From: an uncultured Paracoccaceae bacterium
Lineage (GTDB): Bacteria; Pseudomonadota; Alphaproteobacteria; Rhodobacterales; Rhodobacteraceae
NCBI GenBank assembly: GCA_958439195.1
Contig: OY288187.1
Span: 1 to 17,361 of the forward strand
DNA: 17,361 nucleotides
Direction: 5' to 3'
Part shown: positions 1 to 7,019 of the stretch, one piece after another
Numbering within the stretch: the first letter of the stretch is position 1
Layout of the letters: each line of letters starts with the position of its first letter
The notes under the pieces: generated by a model
Told to the model about the DNA's origin: nothing
The model's database searches: none
The model's input: the letters and a program-made list of their open reading frames with translations, nothing else
Translations under genes and position numbers: made by a program

Positions 1-1310
1 CGACCATGCTCCTGATGATGATGACGGGGCAGCGCGTCTTTGGCATCATCGGCTTTGTCGCCGTTGTCGCCGCCATTTCCCTTTGGGGGACGGGGGGCCA
101 CAACATGGGCTTTTCCGCCGCGATGAAGCTGATGAAATGGTATCCGCTCCTGTCGCTGCCCATGTTCGTTTTCATGGGCTATGTCATGTCCGAAAGCCGC
201 CTGGCCGATGACCTTTACCGCATGTTCCATGTCTGGTTCGGCCCCGTGCCGGGCGGCCTGGCCATCGGCACGATCCTTCTGATGGTGCTGATCTCTGCCA
301 TGAACGGCCTTTCGGTCGCGGGCATGGCCATCGGATCGACCATCGCCCTGCCGGAACTGCTGCGCCGCGGCTATCAAAAGGAAATGGTCACCGGCGTCAT
401 TCAGGCGGGTTCCTCCCTTGGCATCCTGATCCCGCCCTCGGTCGTTCTGGTCCTTTACGCCATGATCGCCCGCGCCCCGGTGTCGGAACTGTGGCTCGCA
501 GGCCTGATCCCCGGCCTGATGATGGCCACGATGTTCATCCTCTATGTCTGGATTCGCTGCCGCATCCAGCCCGAACTTGGCCCCGCCATGAGCATGGAGG
601 AACGCGCCACCATCACCCGCGCCGACAAGTTCCACGCCCTGCGCGCGGGTGCGCTGCCCTTCATCATCTTCTTTGCGATGATGTTCCCCTTCATTTACGG
701 CTGGACCTCACTGGTCGAAAGCTCGGTCATCGGCGTCGCGGCCACCGTGATCGCCGCCGTGATCAAGGGCCGCATGAACAGACAGGTGTTCGAGGTGGCG
801 ACCCGCTCCACCCTGTTCATCACCTGCATGTTCATGTGGGTGATCCTTGCCGCCCTCGCCTTCGGGGCCGTGTTCGATGGCCTCGGCGCGGTGAAGGCGA
901 TCGAAAGCCTGTTCGTCGAACGCCTGGGGTTCAGCCCCTGGACAATCCTCATCCTCATGCAACTCAGCTTCCTCTTGATGGGCATGTTCCTGGATGACAC
1001 CGCCATGCTGGTGATCGTGGCGCCGCTTTACGTGCCGCTGGTGGCGACGCTGGATCTGGGCATCCCGCCGCAGGATGTGCTGGTCTGGTATGGCGTTCTT
1101 TATACCATCACCTGCCAGATCGCCTATCTGACGCCGCCCTTCGGCTATAACCTCTTCCTGATGCGCGCCTTCGCGCCGCCGGAAATCTCGATGGGCGACA
1201 TCTACCGCTCCGTCATTCCCTTTGTGCTGGTGATGGCAGTTGCCCTTGCGTTGCTGATGGTCTTCCCCGGCATCGCGCTGTGGCTGCCCAATCTGATCTA
1301 CCCGAACTGA
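1..1310 (+). CDS. TRAP transporter large permease (DctM family), 5'-truncated by window edge
   Basis: This is the large, roughly 12-helix membrane subunit of a tripartite ATP-independent periplasmic (TRAP) transporter, which couples substrate uptake to an ion gradient. The frame is open to the window edge. The first ATG (position 6) falls directly on the family's first hydrophobic segment, so the true start is probably upstream; 434 residues are visible from it. The sequence is almost wholly hydrophobic with short charged loops. It has DctM-like stretches such as SLGILIPPSVVLVLYAMIA (about residues 136-154) and MGMFLDDTAMLVIVAPLYVP (about residues 320-339). The binding protein gene follows 65 bases downstream on the same strand, and the small membrane subunit is expected upstream outside the window. 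The order membrane subunit then binding protein is a common variant. Family assignment is firm, but the substrate cannot be read from this subunit. Confidence 0.93.
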   Translation, partial: TMLLMMMTGQRVFGIIGFVAVVAAISLWGTGGHNMGFSAAMKLMKWYPLLSLPMFVFMGYVMSESRLADDLYRMFHVWFGPVPGGLAIGTILLMVLISAMNGLSVAGMAIGSTIALPELLRRGYQKEMVTGVIQAGSSLGILIPPSVVLVLYAMIARAPVSELWLAGLIPGLMMATMFILYVWIRCRIQPELGPAMSMEERATITRADKFHALRAGALPFIIFFAMMFPFIYGWTSLVESSVIGVAATVIAAVIKGRMNRQVFEVATRSTLFITCMFMWVILAALAFGAVFDGLGAVKAIESLFVERLGFSPWTILILMQLSFLLMGMFLDDTAMLVIVAPLYVPLVATLDLGIPPQDVLVWYGVLYTITCQIAYLTPPFGYNLFLMRAFAPPEISMGDIYRSVIPFVLVMAVALALLMVFPGIALWLPNLIYPN

Positions 1311-1375
1311 CCGCAAATCGCGGGCAATCCAGACCCGCATCCAACCCCTAGCTGTTCCAACAAGGAGAAGAGACG

Positions 1376-2413
1376 ATGACAACATCAAGACGTTCCTTCC
1401 TGACCAAGGGCGCACTCGCCGGGGCCGCCACGCTGGCCGCACCCGCCGTTGCCACCGCACAGGCACCGATCAAATGGCGCATGCAAACCTATGCCGGGGC
1501 CGCACTGGGCGAACAGGTCGTCAAACCCGCCGTCGACGCCTTCAACCGCATCGCCCAAGGCCAGATGGAGATTGAACTTTTCTACGCCGACCAACTCGTT
1601 CCCACGGGCGAGTTGTTTCAGGCCATGCAGGCGGGCACCATCGATTGCGTCCAGTCTGACGACGACTCGATGGCTTCGCCGACCGAAGTCACCGTGTTCG
1701 GCGGCTACTTCCCGCTGGGCCTGCGCTACTCGCTCGACGTGCCTGCCCTGTTCAACAAATACGGGCTGAAGCAGATCTGGGAAGATGAATACGCCGCTGT
1801 CGGCGTCAAACATATCTCGGCGGGTGCATGGGATCCCTGCCACTTCGCCACCAAAGACCCGATCAACTCCTTGGCCGATCTGCAAGGCAAGCGCGTCTTC
1901 ACCTTCCCGACCGCAGGCCGCTTCCTGACGCAATTCGGCGTCGTCCCCGTCACCCTGCCGTGGGAAGACATCGAAGTGGCGATGCAGACGGGCGAACTTG
2001 ACGGCATCGCATGGTCCGGCATCACCGAGGTCTACACTGTGGGCTGGTCCAACGTGACCAACTACTTCCTGACCAACAACATCTCTGGCGCATGGATCGG
2101 CCACTTCTTCGCCAACATGGACCGCTGGAACGAAGTGCCGCCGCACCTTCAGGAACTGCTGACCACTTGCTTTGAACAGTCGCACTACTACCGCCAGCAC
2201 TGGTATTGGGCAGGCGAGGCCGACCTGCGCATCAATGGCGGCAAGCTGCAACTGACCACCATCCCGGACGAAGAATGGAAAACGGTCGAAGCCGCCGCCA
2301 TGACCTTCTGGGATGAAATCGCGGCTGAAAGCGAAGTGAAGGCCAAGGTCGTGGCGATCTTCAAGCAGTATAACGAAGTGATGGTAAAAGCCGGACGCCC
2401 CTACCGCTTCTGA
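1376..2413 (+). CDS. TRAP transporter substrate-binding protein (DctP/TakP-like), Tat-exported
   Basis: This is the periplasmic solute receptor of the TRAP transporter encoded just upstream. The 345-residue product opens with a twin-arginine signal (SRRSFLTKG, residues 4-12), a hydrophobic A-rich stretch, and a likely cleavage after AQA at residue 30. The mature part shows the DctP layout: IKWRMQTYAG as first strand, DLQGKRVF at 168-175, and a PVTLPWEDIEVAMQTGELDG segment at 191-210 matching the family's helix and hinge. The start is supported by AAGGAG at 1362-1367, eight bases before the ATG. By eye, the arginine that usually sits in the KIR-type strand and grips a substrate carboxylate is Phe175 here, and the mature protein is rich in Trp and Tyr. 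A small stem (GCGGG/CCCGC, 1320-1338) lies in the gap before the gene and might separate expression from the permease. The substrate is unknown; the downstream genes suggest an amine or amino alcohol. Confidence 0.93.
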   Translation: MTTSRRSFLTKGALAGAATLAAPAVATAQAPIKWRMQTYAGAALGEQVVKPAVDAFNRIAQGQMEIELFYADQLVPTGELFQAMQAGTIDCVQSDDDSMASPTEVTVFGGYFPLGLRYSLDVPALFNKYGLKQIWEDEYAAVGVKHISAGAWDPCHFATKDPINSLADLQGKRVFTFPTAGRFLTQFGVVPVTLPWEDIEVAMQTGELDGIAWSGITEVYTVGWSNVTNYFLTNNISGAWIGHFFANMDRWNEVPPHLQELLTTCFEQSHYYRQHWYWAGEADLRINGGKLQLTTIPDEEWKTVEAAAMTFWDEIAAESEVKAKVVAIFKQYNEVMVKAGRPYRF

Positions 2414-2420
2414 TCCACAG

Positions 2421-2446
2421 GCGGGGGGCGGCCAACCGCCCCCCGC
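2421..2446 (+). terminator. Strong GC hairpin after the TRAP binding protein
   Basis: A perfect 11-bp inverted repeat (GCGGGGGGCGG / CCGCCCCCCGC) with a CCAA loop begins seven bases after the binding-protein stop. Only a short TTT follows (2454-2456) instead of a long T tract, so it may act as a weak or Rho-assisted terminator, or as a 3' end stabiliser for the abundant binding-protein mRNA. Confidence 0.65.
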
Positions 2447-2473
2447 ACCCCCCTTTGCCCCGGTATCCGGCGA

Positions 2474-2502
2474 TTGCGCGGAACGATGGGCGAAGATATG
2501 AT
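2474..2502 (+). promoter_or_regulatory. Possible sigma-70-type promoter for the GS-like operon
   Basis: TTGCGC (2474-2479) and TATGAT (2497-2502) are separated by 17 bases. The -10 matches the consensus at five of six positions and the -35 at three of six. The box lies in the only AT-rich patch of this gap (GATATGATCAAATTT), downstream of the hairpin that closes the TRAP genes. Transcription from here would give a 5' leader of about 230 bases. Assigned by eye only. Confidence 0.35.
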
Positions 2503-2739
2503 CAAATTTCGTGGCGCAGGCATCCGGCCCCCGCCGCCACCCGGAGTCCCCCATGCGGATCGAAACGCCCGCCCGCTCTGACACCCGCAGCGATTGCTGG
2601 CCCCGCAAGCCCGAATTCGGCGGCGCCCTGCCCGCCCCCCAACGCGCGCCCCGCCGCATCCCGCGCGGCTGACCGACCCTCGGTCCACACCCATTCTGCC
2701 CCTGACGGGGCCACCGCTACCAAGATATGAGGCCACAAG

Positions 2740-4107
2740 ATGCCCGGAACCATGAGTTTCCACACCCTGAAAGAAGCCGTCGCCCGCGGCGAAATCGACA
2801 CCGTCCTCGTGGCCTCCGTCGATATGCAGGGCCGCCTGATGGGCAAACGCTTTCACGCCGCCTTCTTCGTCGAAAGCGGGTATAAGGAAACCCATTGCTG
2901 CAACTATCTGCTGGCCGTGGATATGGAAATGAACACCGTCCCCGGTTATAAATCCGCAGGCTGGGAACAGGGCTATGGCGATTACGTCATGAAACCCGAC
3001 CTCGCCACCCTGCGTGCCCTGCCCTGGCTGCCCGGCACCGCACTTTGCCTGGCCGATCTCCTCGATCACCACACACAGGAAGAAATCGCCGTCTCCCCCC
3101 GCGCCATCCTGAAGCGTCAGGTCGCCCGCGCCCGCGCCTTGGGGTTCGAACCCATGATGGCCACCGAACTGGAATTCTACATCTTCGAAAACGCCTACGA
3201 AAACCTGCGCGACCAAGGCTTCACCAACCTGAAGCCGATCAGCGCCTATAACGAAGACTACCACCTCTTCCAGACCACCAAGGAAGAGTCGCTCATGCGC
3301 GACGTCCGCAACCACCTCTACGCCGCCGGCATCCCGATCGAAAACACCAAGGGCGAGGCTGATGCCGGCCAGCACGAGGTGAACTACAAATACTCCGACG
3401 CGCTGGATACCGCCGACAACCACGTCCTCATCAAGCAGGGCGTCAAGGAAATCGCGCATCTAAAGGGCAAGTCCGTCACCTTCATGGCCAAGTATGACCA
3501 CCGCAAGGCCGGCTCCTCCTCTCACGTCCACCAATCGCTCTGGACGCTGGATGGCAAACCCGCCTTCTACGACCATGACGATGCGCATGGCATGTCTGCC
3601 ACCATGAAGCACTTCGTCGCGGGCCAACTCGCCCATGCGCAGGAAATCACCACCTTCCTCGCGCCCTACGTCAACAGCTACAAACGCTTTACCATCGGCA
3701 TGTTCGCCCCCACCAAAGCGGTGTGGAGCGCGGACAACCGCACCGCAGGCTTCCGCGTCTGCGGCGAACACACAAAGGCCGTCCGCGTTGAATGCCGCAT
3801 CCCCGGCAGCGACGTGAACCCCTATCTCTGCTGCGCCGCCCTTCTGGCTGCGGGCCTTGCCGGGATCGAGGGCAAGATGGAACTGGAACCGGAAATGAAA
3901 GGCGATATGTATCACGCCGCCGGTGTACGCGAGATTCCAAAGAACCTGCGCGAAGCGGCCGACCTGCTGAAAAGGTCGCAAATGCTGCGCGCTGCGATGG
4001 GCGATGATGTGGTCGACCACTACCACCACGCCGCCCAGTGGGAAATCGCGGAAACCGACCGCGTTGTCACCGATTTCGAACTCCAGCGCCTCTTGGAACG
4101 CGCTTAA
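2740..4107 (+). CDS. Glutamine synthetase-like gamma-glutamyl-amine ligase (PuuA/IpuC type)
   Basis: This is an ATP-dependent ligase of the glutamine synthetase superfamily that probably joins the gamma-carboxyl of glutamate to an amine. The 455-residue protein retains the GS active-site blocks: ATELEFYIF (141-149; metal-binding E143/E145), GEADAGQHEVNY (205-216; E206, E213), GSSSHVHQSLW (258-268), NSYKRF (312-317), DNRTAGFRV (332-340) and ECRIPGSDVNPYL (351-363). The family includes PuuA (gamma-glutamylputrescine), IpuC (gamma-glutamylalaninol) and similar catabolic ligases. It is more likely catabolic than the housekeeping GlnA, because it clusters with ALDH and alcohol dehydrogenase genes and I see no adenylylation-site motif. 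The start at 2740 has GAGG at 2729-2732; a second ATG lies at 2752. It is the first gene of a run with ALDH and Fe-ADH. The amine substrate is inferred only from context. Confidence 0.88.
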   Translation: MPGTMSFHTLKEAVARGEIDTVLVASVDMQGRLMGKRFHAAFFVESGYKETHCCNYLLAVDMEMNTVPGYKSAGWEQGYGDYVMKPDLATLRALPWLPGTALCLADLLDHHTQEEIAVSPRAILKRQVARARALGFEPMMATELEFYIFENAYENLRDQGFTNLKPISAYNEDYHLFQTTKEESLMRDVRNHLYAAGIPIENTKGEADAGQHEVNYKYSDALDTADNHVLIKQGVKEIAHLKGKSVTFMAKYDHRKAGSSSHVHQSLWTLDGKPAFYDHDDAHGMSATMKHFVAGQLAHAQEITTFLAPYVNSYKRFTIGMFAPTKAVWSADNRTAGFRVCGEHTKAVRVECRIPGSDVNPYLCCAALLAAGLAGIEGKMELEPEMKGDMYHAAGVREIPKNLREAADLLKRSQMLRAAMGDDVVDHYHHAAQWEIAETDRVVTDFELQRLLERA

Positions 4108-4111
4108 ATCC

Positions 4112-4165
4112 GGGCGGGGTTGACCCCGCCCCTTTCGTCAGGAAAAGGCGGGGCGCAGACCCGCC
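4112..4165 (+). repeat. Two consecutive hairpins between GS-like and ALDH genes
   Basis: The first is GGGCGGGG/CCCCGCCC (4112-4119 / 4124-4131) with a TTGA loop, followed by CTTTC. The second is GGCGGG/CCCGCC (4147-4152 / 4160-4165) with a seven-base loop. They start four bases after the GS-like stop, and the second ends 15 bases before the ALDH start. They could be a leaky terminator or an mRNA processing site that sets different levels of ligase and dehydrogenases. Confidence 0.55.
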
Positions 4166-4180
4166 GCAACAGGTGCCAGA

Positions 4181-5560
4181 ATGAAACCCATCCAACTCAT
4201 CTCTCCGGTCGACGGATCGGTCTACGCCGAACGCATGCCGCTGTCGCAAGACGCCGCAAAGGCCGCCGTCGCCCGCGCCAAATCCGCCCAAAAATCCTGG
4301 GCCGCCCGCCCGCTGGCGGAACGTATCGCGCTGGTCAAGGCGGGCGTGAAAAACCTCAACGACATGTCCACCGTGATCGTCGAGGAACTCGCCTGGCAAA
4401 TGGGCCGCCCCACCCGCTTTGGCGGCGAATTTGGCGGCGTCAACGCCCGCACCGAATACATGTCCGACATCGCGGCCAAGACGCTGGCCCCCGAAATGGT
4501 CGAAGACAGCGACAAATTCCGCCGCTACCTCGCCCGCGAACCGGTGGGCGTCGTATTCATCGTGGCCCCGTGGAATTACCCCTACCTCACCACGATCAAT
4601 ACCCTTGTCCCTGCCCTTATCGCCGGGAACACGGTCATCCTGAAACACGCCTCGCAAACCATGCTGGTGGGCGAACGGCTGGCCCAGGCCTTCCACGCCG
4701 CAGGCATCCCCGAAGACGTGTTCCAGAACGTCGTCCTCGACCACGCCACCACTGAATCCCTGATTGCCGCCCGCTCCTTCGGTTTCGTCAACTTCACCGG
4801 ATCGGTGGGCGGTGGCATTGCGATGGAAAAGGCCGCCGCAGGCACCTTCACGCCGCTGGGTCTGGAACTGGGCGGCAAAGACCCCGGCTATGTCCGCCAT
4901 GACGCCAACCTTGACGCCGCCGTCGATACGCTGATGGACGGCGCGATGTATAATGCGGGCCAATGCTGCTGCGGCATCGAACGCATCTATGTGCATGAAT
5001 CCCTCTACGATGCCTTCGTCGAAAAGGCCGTAGCTTGGGTGAAAACCCTGAAACTCGGCAATCCTTTTGACGCCGAAAGCACCCTTGGCCCGATGGCCAA
5101 CAAACGCTTTGCCGCCGTTGTCCGTGGCCAGATCGCCGACGCCATCGCCGCTGGGGCCAAACCCCTGATCGACCCCGCCCTCTTCCCCGCCGATGACGGC
5201 GGTGCCTATCTGGCCCCTCAGATTCTGGTCAATGTCGATCACTCCATGCGCGTGATGACCGAGGAATCCTTCGGTCCCGTCGTCGGCATCATGAAGGTCA
5301 AGGATGACGAAGAGGCCATCACGCTGATGAACGATTCGCCCTATGGCCTGACCGCCTCGGTCTGGACGCAGGATTACGACACCGCACAAGCCATCGGCCA
5401 GCGGATCGAAACCGGCACCGTCTTCATGAACCGCGCCGATTACCTTGACCCGGCGCTGTGCTGGACCGGCTGCAAGGATACCGGTCGCGGCGGCAGCCTC
5501 TCCTATCTCGGGTTCCATTCGGTCACCCGCCCGAAATCCTATCACCTCAAGAAGGTCTGA
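4181..5560 (+). CDS. NAD(P)-dependent aldehyde dehydrogenase
   Basis: This enzyme oxidises an aldehyde to the carboxylic acid using NAD(P)+, presumably in the cytoplasm. The 459-residue protein has the ALDH signatures in order: VAPWNYPYLTTIN (128-140, oxyanion Asn132), the NAD-site segment FVNFTGSVGGG (202-212), LELGGKDPGYV (228-238, general base Glu229), NAGQCCCGIERIYV (258-271) and EESFGPVVG. The catalytic cysteine is Cys263, the middle residue of a CCC triplet, placed as in mammalian ALDH2. The ATG at 4181 follows a weak AGGTG. The Fe-ADH gene starts five bases after the stop, so the two are translationally linked, and the alcohol dehydrogenase would supply the aldehyde. Length is slightly short for the family (about 480-500) but all catalytic blocks are present. 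The exact substrate is unknown; a gamma-glutamylated aldehyde is an inference from the neighbouring ligase. Confidence 0.92.
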   Translation: MKPIQLISPVDGSVYAERMPLSQDAAKAAVARAKSAQKSWAARPLAERIALVKAGVKNLNDMSTVIVEELAWQMGRPTRFGGEFGGVNARTEYMSDIAAKTLAPEMVEDSDKFRRYLAREPVGVVFIVAPWNYPYLTTINTLVPALIAGNTVILKHASQTMLVGERLAQAFHAAGIPEDVFQNVVLDHATTESLIAARSFGFVNFTGSVGGGIAMEKAAAGTFTPLGLELGGKDPGYVRHDANLDAAVDTLMDGAMYNAGQCCCGIERIYVHESLYDAFVEKAVAWVKTLKLGNPFDAESTLGPMANKRFAAVVRGQIADAIAAGAKPLIDPALFPADDGGAYLAPQILVNVDHSMRVMTEESFGPVVGIMKVKDDEEAITLMNDSPYGLTASVWTQDYDTAQAIGQRIETGTVFMNRADYLDPALCWTGCKDTGRGGSLSYLGFHSVTRPKSYHLKKV

Positions 5561-5565
5561 ACACC

Positions 5566-6726
5566 ATGACCCACAACGTTCCCAACCGGAACTGGTCCTA
5601 CCCCACTGCCATCAAATTCGGCGTGGGCCGCGTCAACGAACTGGCCGAACATTGCAAAGCGGCAGGGATCAAGAAACCCCTCTTCGTCACCGACAAGGCC
5701 CTCGCCTCCCTGCCCATCACGGCGGATGCCGTGGCCGTGCTGTCCAAAGCAGGCCTCGGCACCGCGGTGTTTTCCGAAGTCGACCCGAACCCGAACGAAG
5801 GCAATATGGAAGCCGGGATCAAGGTCTACAAAGCAGGCGGCCATGACGGCGTGATCTGCTTTGGCGGCGGCTCGGCCCTTGACCTCGGCAAGATGATCGC
5901 CCTGATGGCGCATCAACGCGCCGACCTCAGCGTTTGGGATCTTGAAGACATCGACGACTGGTTCACCCGCGCAGACGCGGACAAGATCGCCCCCATCGTC
6001 GCCGTTCCCACCACTGCAGGCACCGGGTCCGAAGTGGGCCGCGCGGGCGTTCTGACCAATTCGGAAACCCACAAGAAGAAGATCATCTTCCACCCCAAAC
6101 TGATGCCCGTGGTCACCCTCTGCGACCCGGCCCTTACCGTGGGCATGCCCAAATTCATCACCGCAGGCACCGGCATGGATGCGCTCGCGCATTGCCTTGA
6201 GGCCTACTGCTCCCCCTTCTACCACCCGATGTCGCAGGGCATCGCGCTGGAAGGGATGCGTCTGGTGTTCGAAAACCTGCCCACCGCCTATTCCGATCCG
6301 ACGAACCTTGAGGCGCGGGCGCATATGATGTCCGCCGCCGCAATGGGGGCGGTGGCCTTCCAAAAGGGTCTGGGCGCGATCCATTCGCTGTCGCACCCTG
6401 TGGGCGCGGTCTACAACACCCATCACGGCACCACGAATGCCGTGGTCATGCCGATGGTGCTGGATTTCAACCGCCCCGCGATCGAGGCGCGTCTGGAAAA
6501 GGCCGCCGCCTATATCGGCATTGCGGGCGGCTTTGACGGCTTCCGCAAGGCGGTGATGGACCTGCGCGCCACGCTGAACATCCCTGCCAACCTCACCGCG
6601 ATGGGTGTGGATGCCGCACGTCTGGACGAACTGACCGACATGGCGCTGGAAGACCCGTCCTGCGGCGGCAACCCCATCCCGATGACGCGCGAAAACACCC
6701 GCGCGCTCTATCAGGCCTGCATGTAA
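5566..6726 (+). CDS. Iron-containing alcohol dehydrogenase (group III)
   Basis: This is an NAD-linked, divalent-metal-dependent alcohol dehydrogenase of the FucO/AdhB superfamily. The 386-residue protein has the nucleotide-binding GGGSALDLGK (100-109), PTTAGTGSEV (148-157), the metal-ligand helix GTGMDALAHCLEAY (201-214; Asp205, His209) and AIHSLSHPVGAVYNTHHG (271-288), giving His273 and His287 as remaining metal ligands and His277 as the conserved neighbour. The start at 5566 is chosen because AAGAAGGT (5549-5556) lies just before it and it follows the ALDH stop by five bases. The in-frame extension back to 5458 overlaps ALDH and has no family similarity. With ALDH it would make a two-step alcohol-to-acid module. 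Aldehyde reduction in the opposite direction is possible, but the ALDH partner favours oxidation. Confidence 0.92.
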   Translation: MTHNVPNRNWSYPTAIKFGVGRVNELAEHCKAAGIKKPLFVTDKALASLPITADAVAVLSKAGLGTAVFSEVDPNPNEGNMEAGIKVYKAGGHDGVICFGGGSALDLGKMIALMAHQRADLSVWDLEDIDDWFTRADADKIAPIVAVPTTAGTGSEVGRAGVLTNSETHKKKIIFHPKLMPVVTLCDPALTVGMPKFITAGTGMDALAHCLEAYCSPFYHPMSQGIALEGMRLVFENLPTAYSDPTNLEARAHMMSAAAMGAVAFQKGLGAIHSLSHPVGAVYNTHHGTTNAVVMPMVLDFNRPAIEARLEKAAAYIGIAGGFDGFRKAVMDLRATLNIPANLTAMGVDAARLDELTDMALEDPSCGGNPIPMTRENTRALYQACM

Positions 6727-6777
6727 CCCCGCCGAGCCGGGCGTGGCGCAGGCCCCGTCCCAGCCCACCAAACCTCT

Positions 6778-6800
6778 CCCTCCCCCTGCAAGGGGGAGGG
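6778..6800. repeat. CT/GA-rich palindrome between Fe-ADH and FAD oxidoreductase
   Basis: A perfect 10-bp inverted repeat (CCCTCCCCCT / AGGGGGAGGG) with a GCA loop begins about 50 bases after the Fe-ADH stop. No T tract follows; the next bases are TCGGGGAGTGGG. Palindromes of this composition recur between genes in many alphaproteobacterial genomes (from memory), so it may be a dispersed repeat doubling as a terminator. The rest of the 293-base gap (6727-7019) shows no supported gene. Confidence 0.6.
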
Positions 6801-7019
6801 TCGGGGAGTGGGTTACCCCTCAAAAACTCTCCACCCCTTTGGTGCACAGGCGCACCCTTAATCAACGTGCCACACCCCACCCTGCCGGAATTTGTATGCA
6901 CAGCCGTCTGCACCACCCTCTGCACCAGCCGGCTGAACACCCCCAACCCTCCCACTCGCCCCAAAACCTGACATCCGCACGCCCCAAACCACCGCGTTAA
7001 CCTTAACGGAGCCGCCGCC

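Larger units (their letters stand above)
2414..2739. other. 326-base gap between TRAP genes and GS-like gene
   Basis: The gap holds the hairpin at 2421-2446 and an AT-rich patch with a promoter-like sequence at 2474-2502. The remaining roughly 230 bases are C-rich with no convincing gene. The open frame at 2455-2730 encodes a low-complexity Pro/Ala/Arg-rich peptide and lacks a ribosome binding site. No riboswitch fold was recognised. Confidence 0.6.

Noticed and set aside
1385..2659. Long minus-strand frame opposite the TRAP binding protein
   Set aside because: Antisense shadow with no recognisable domain; the + strand gene has a signal peptide and ribosome binding site.
2455..2730. 91-codon + strand frame in the gap before the GS-like gene
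   Set aside because: No ribosome binding site, low-complexity Pro/Ala/Arg content, and it overlaps the probable promoter.
4067..5545. Long minus-strand open frame (492 codons) opposite ALDH
   Set aside because: It is antisense to a clear ALDH gene, has His/Gly/Val-rich low-complexity sequence, and such frames are expected opposite high-GC genes with C-ending codons.
5458..5565. N-terminal extension of the Fe-ADH
   Set aside because: It overlaps ALDH, has no similarity to the family, and a good ribosome binding site precedes the ATG at 5566.
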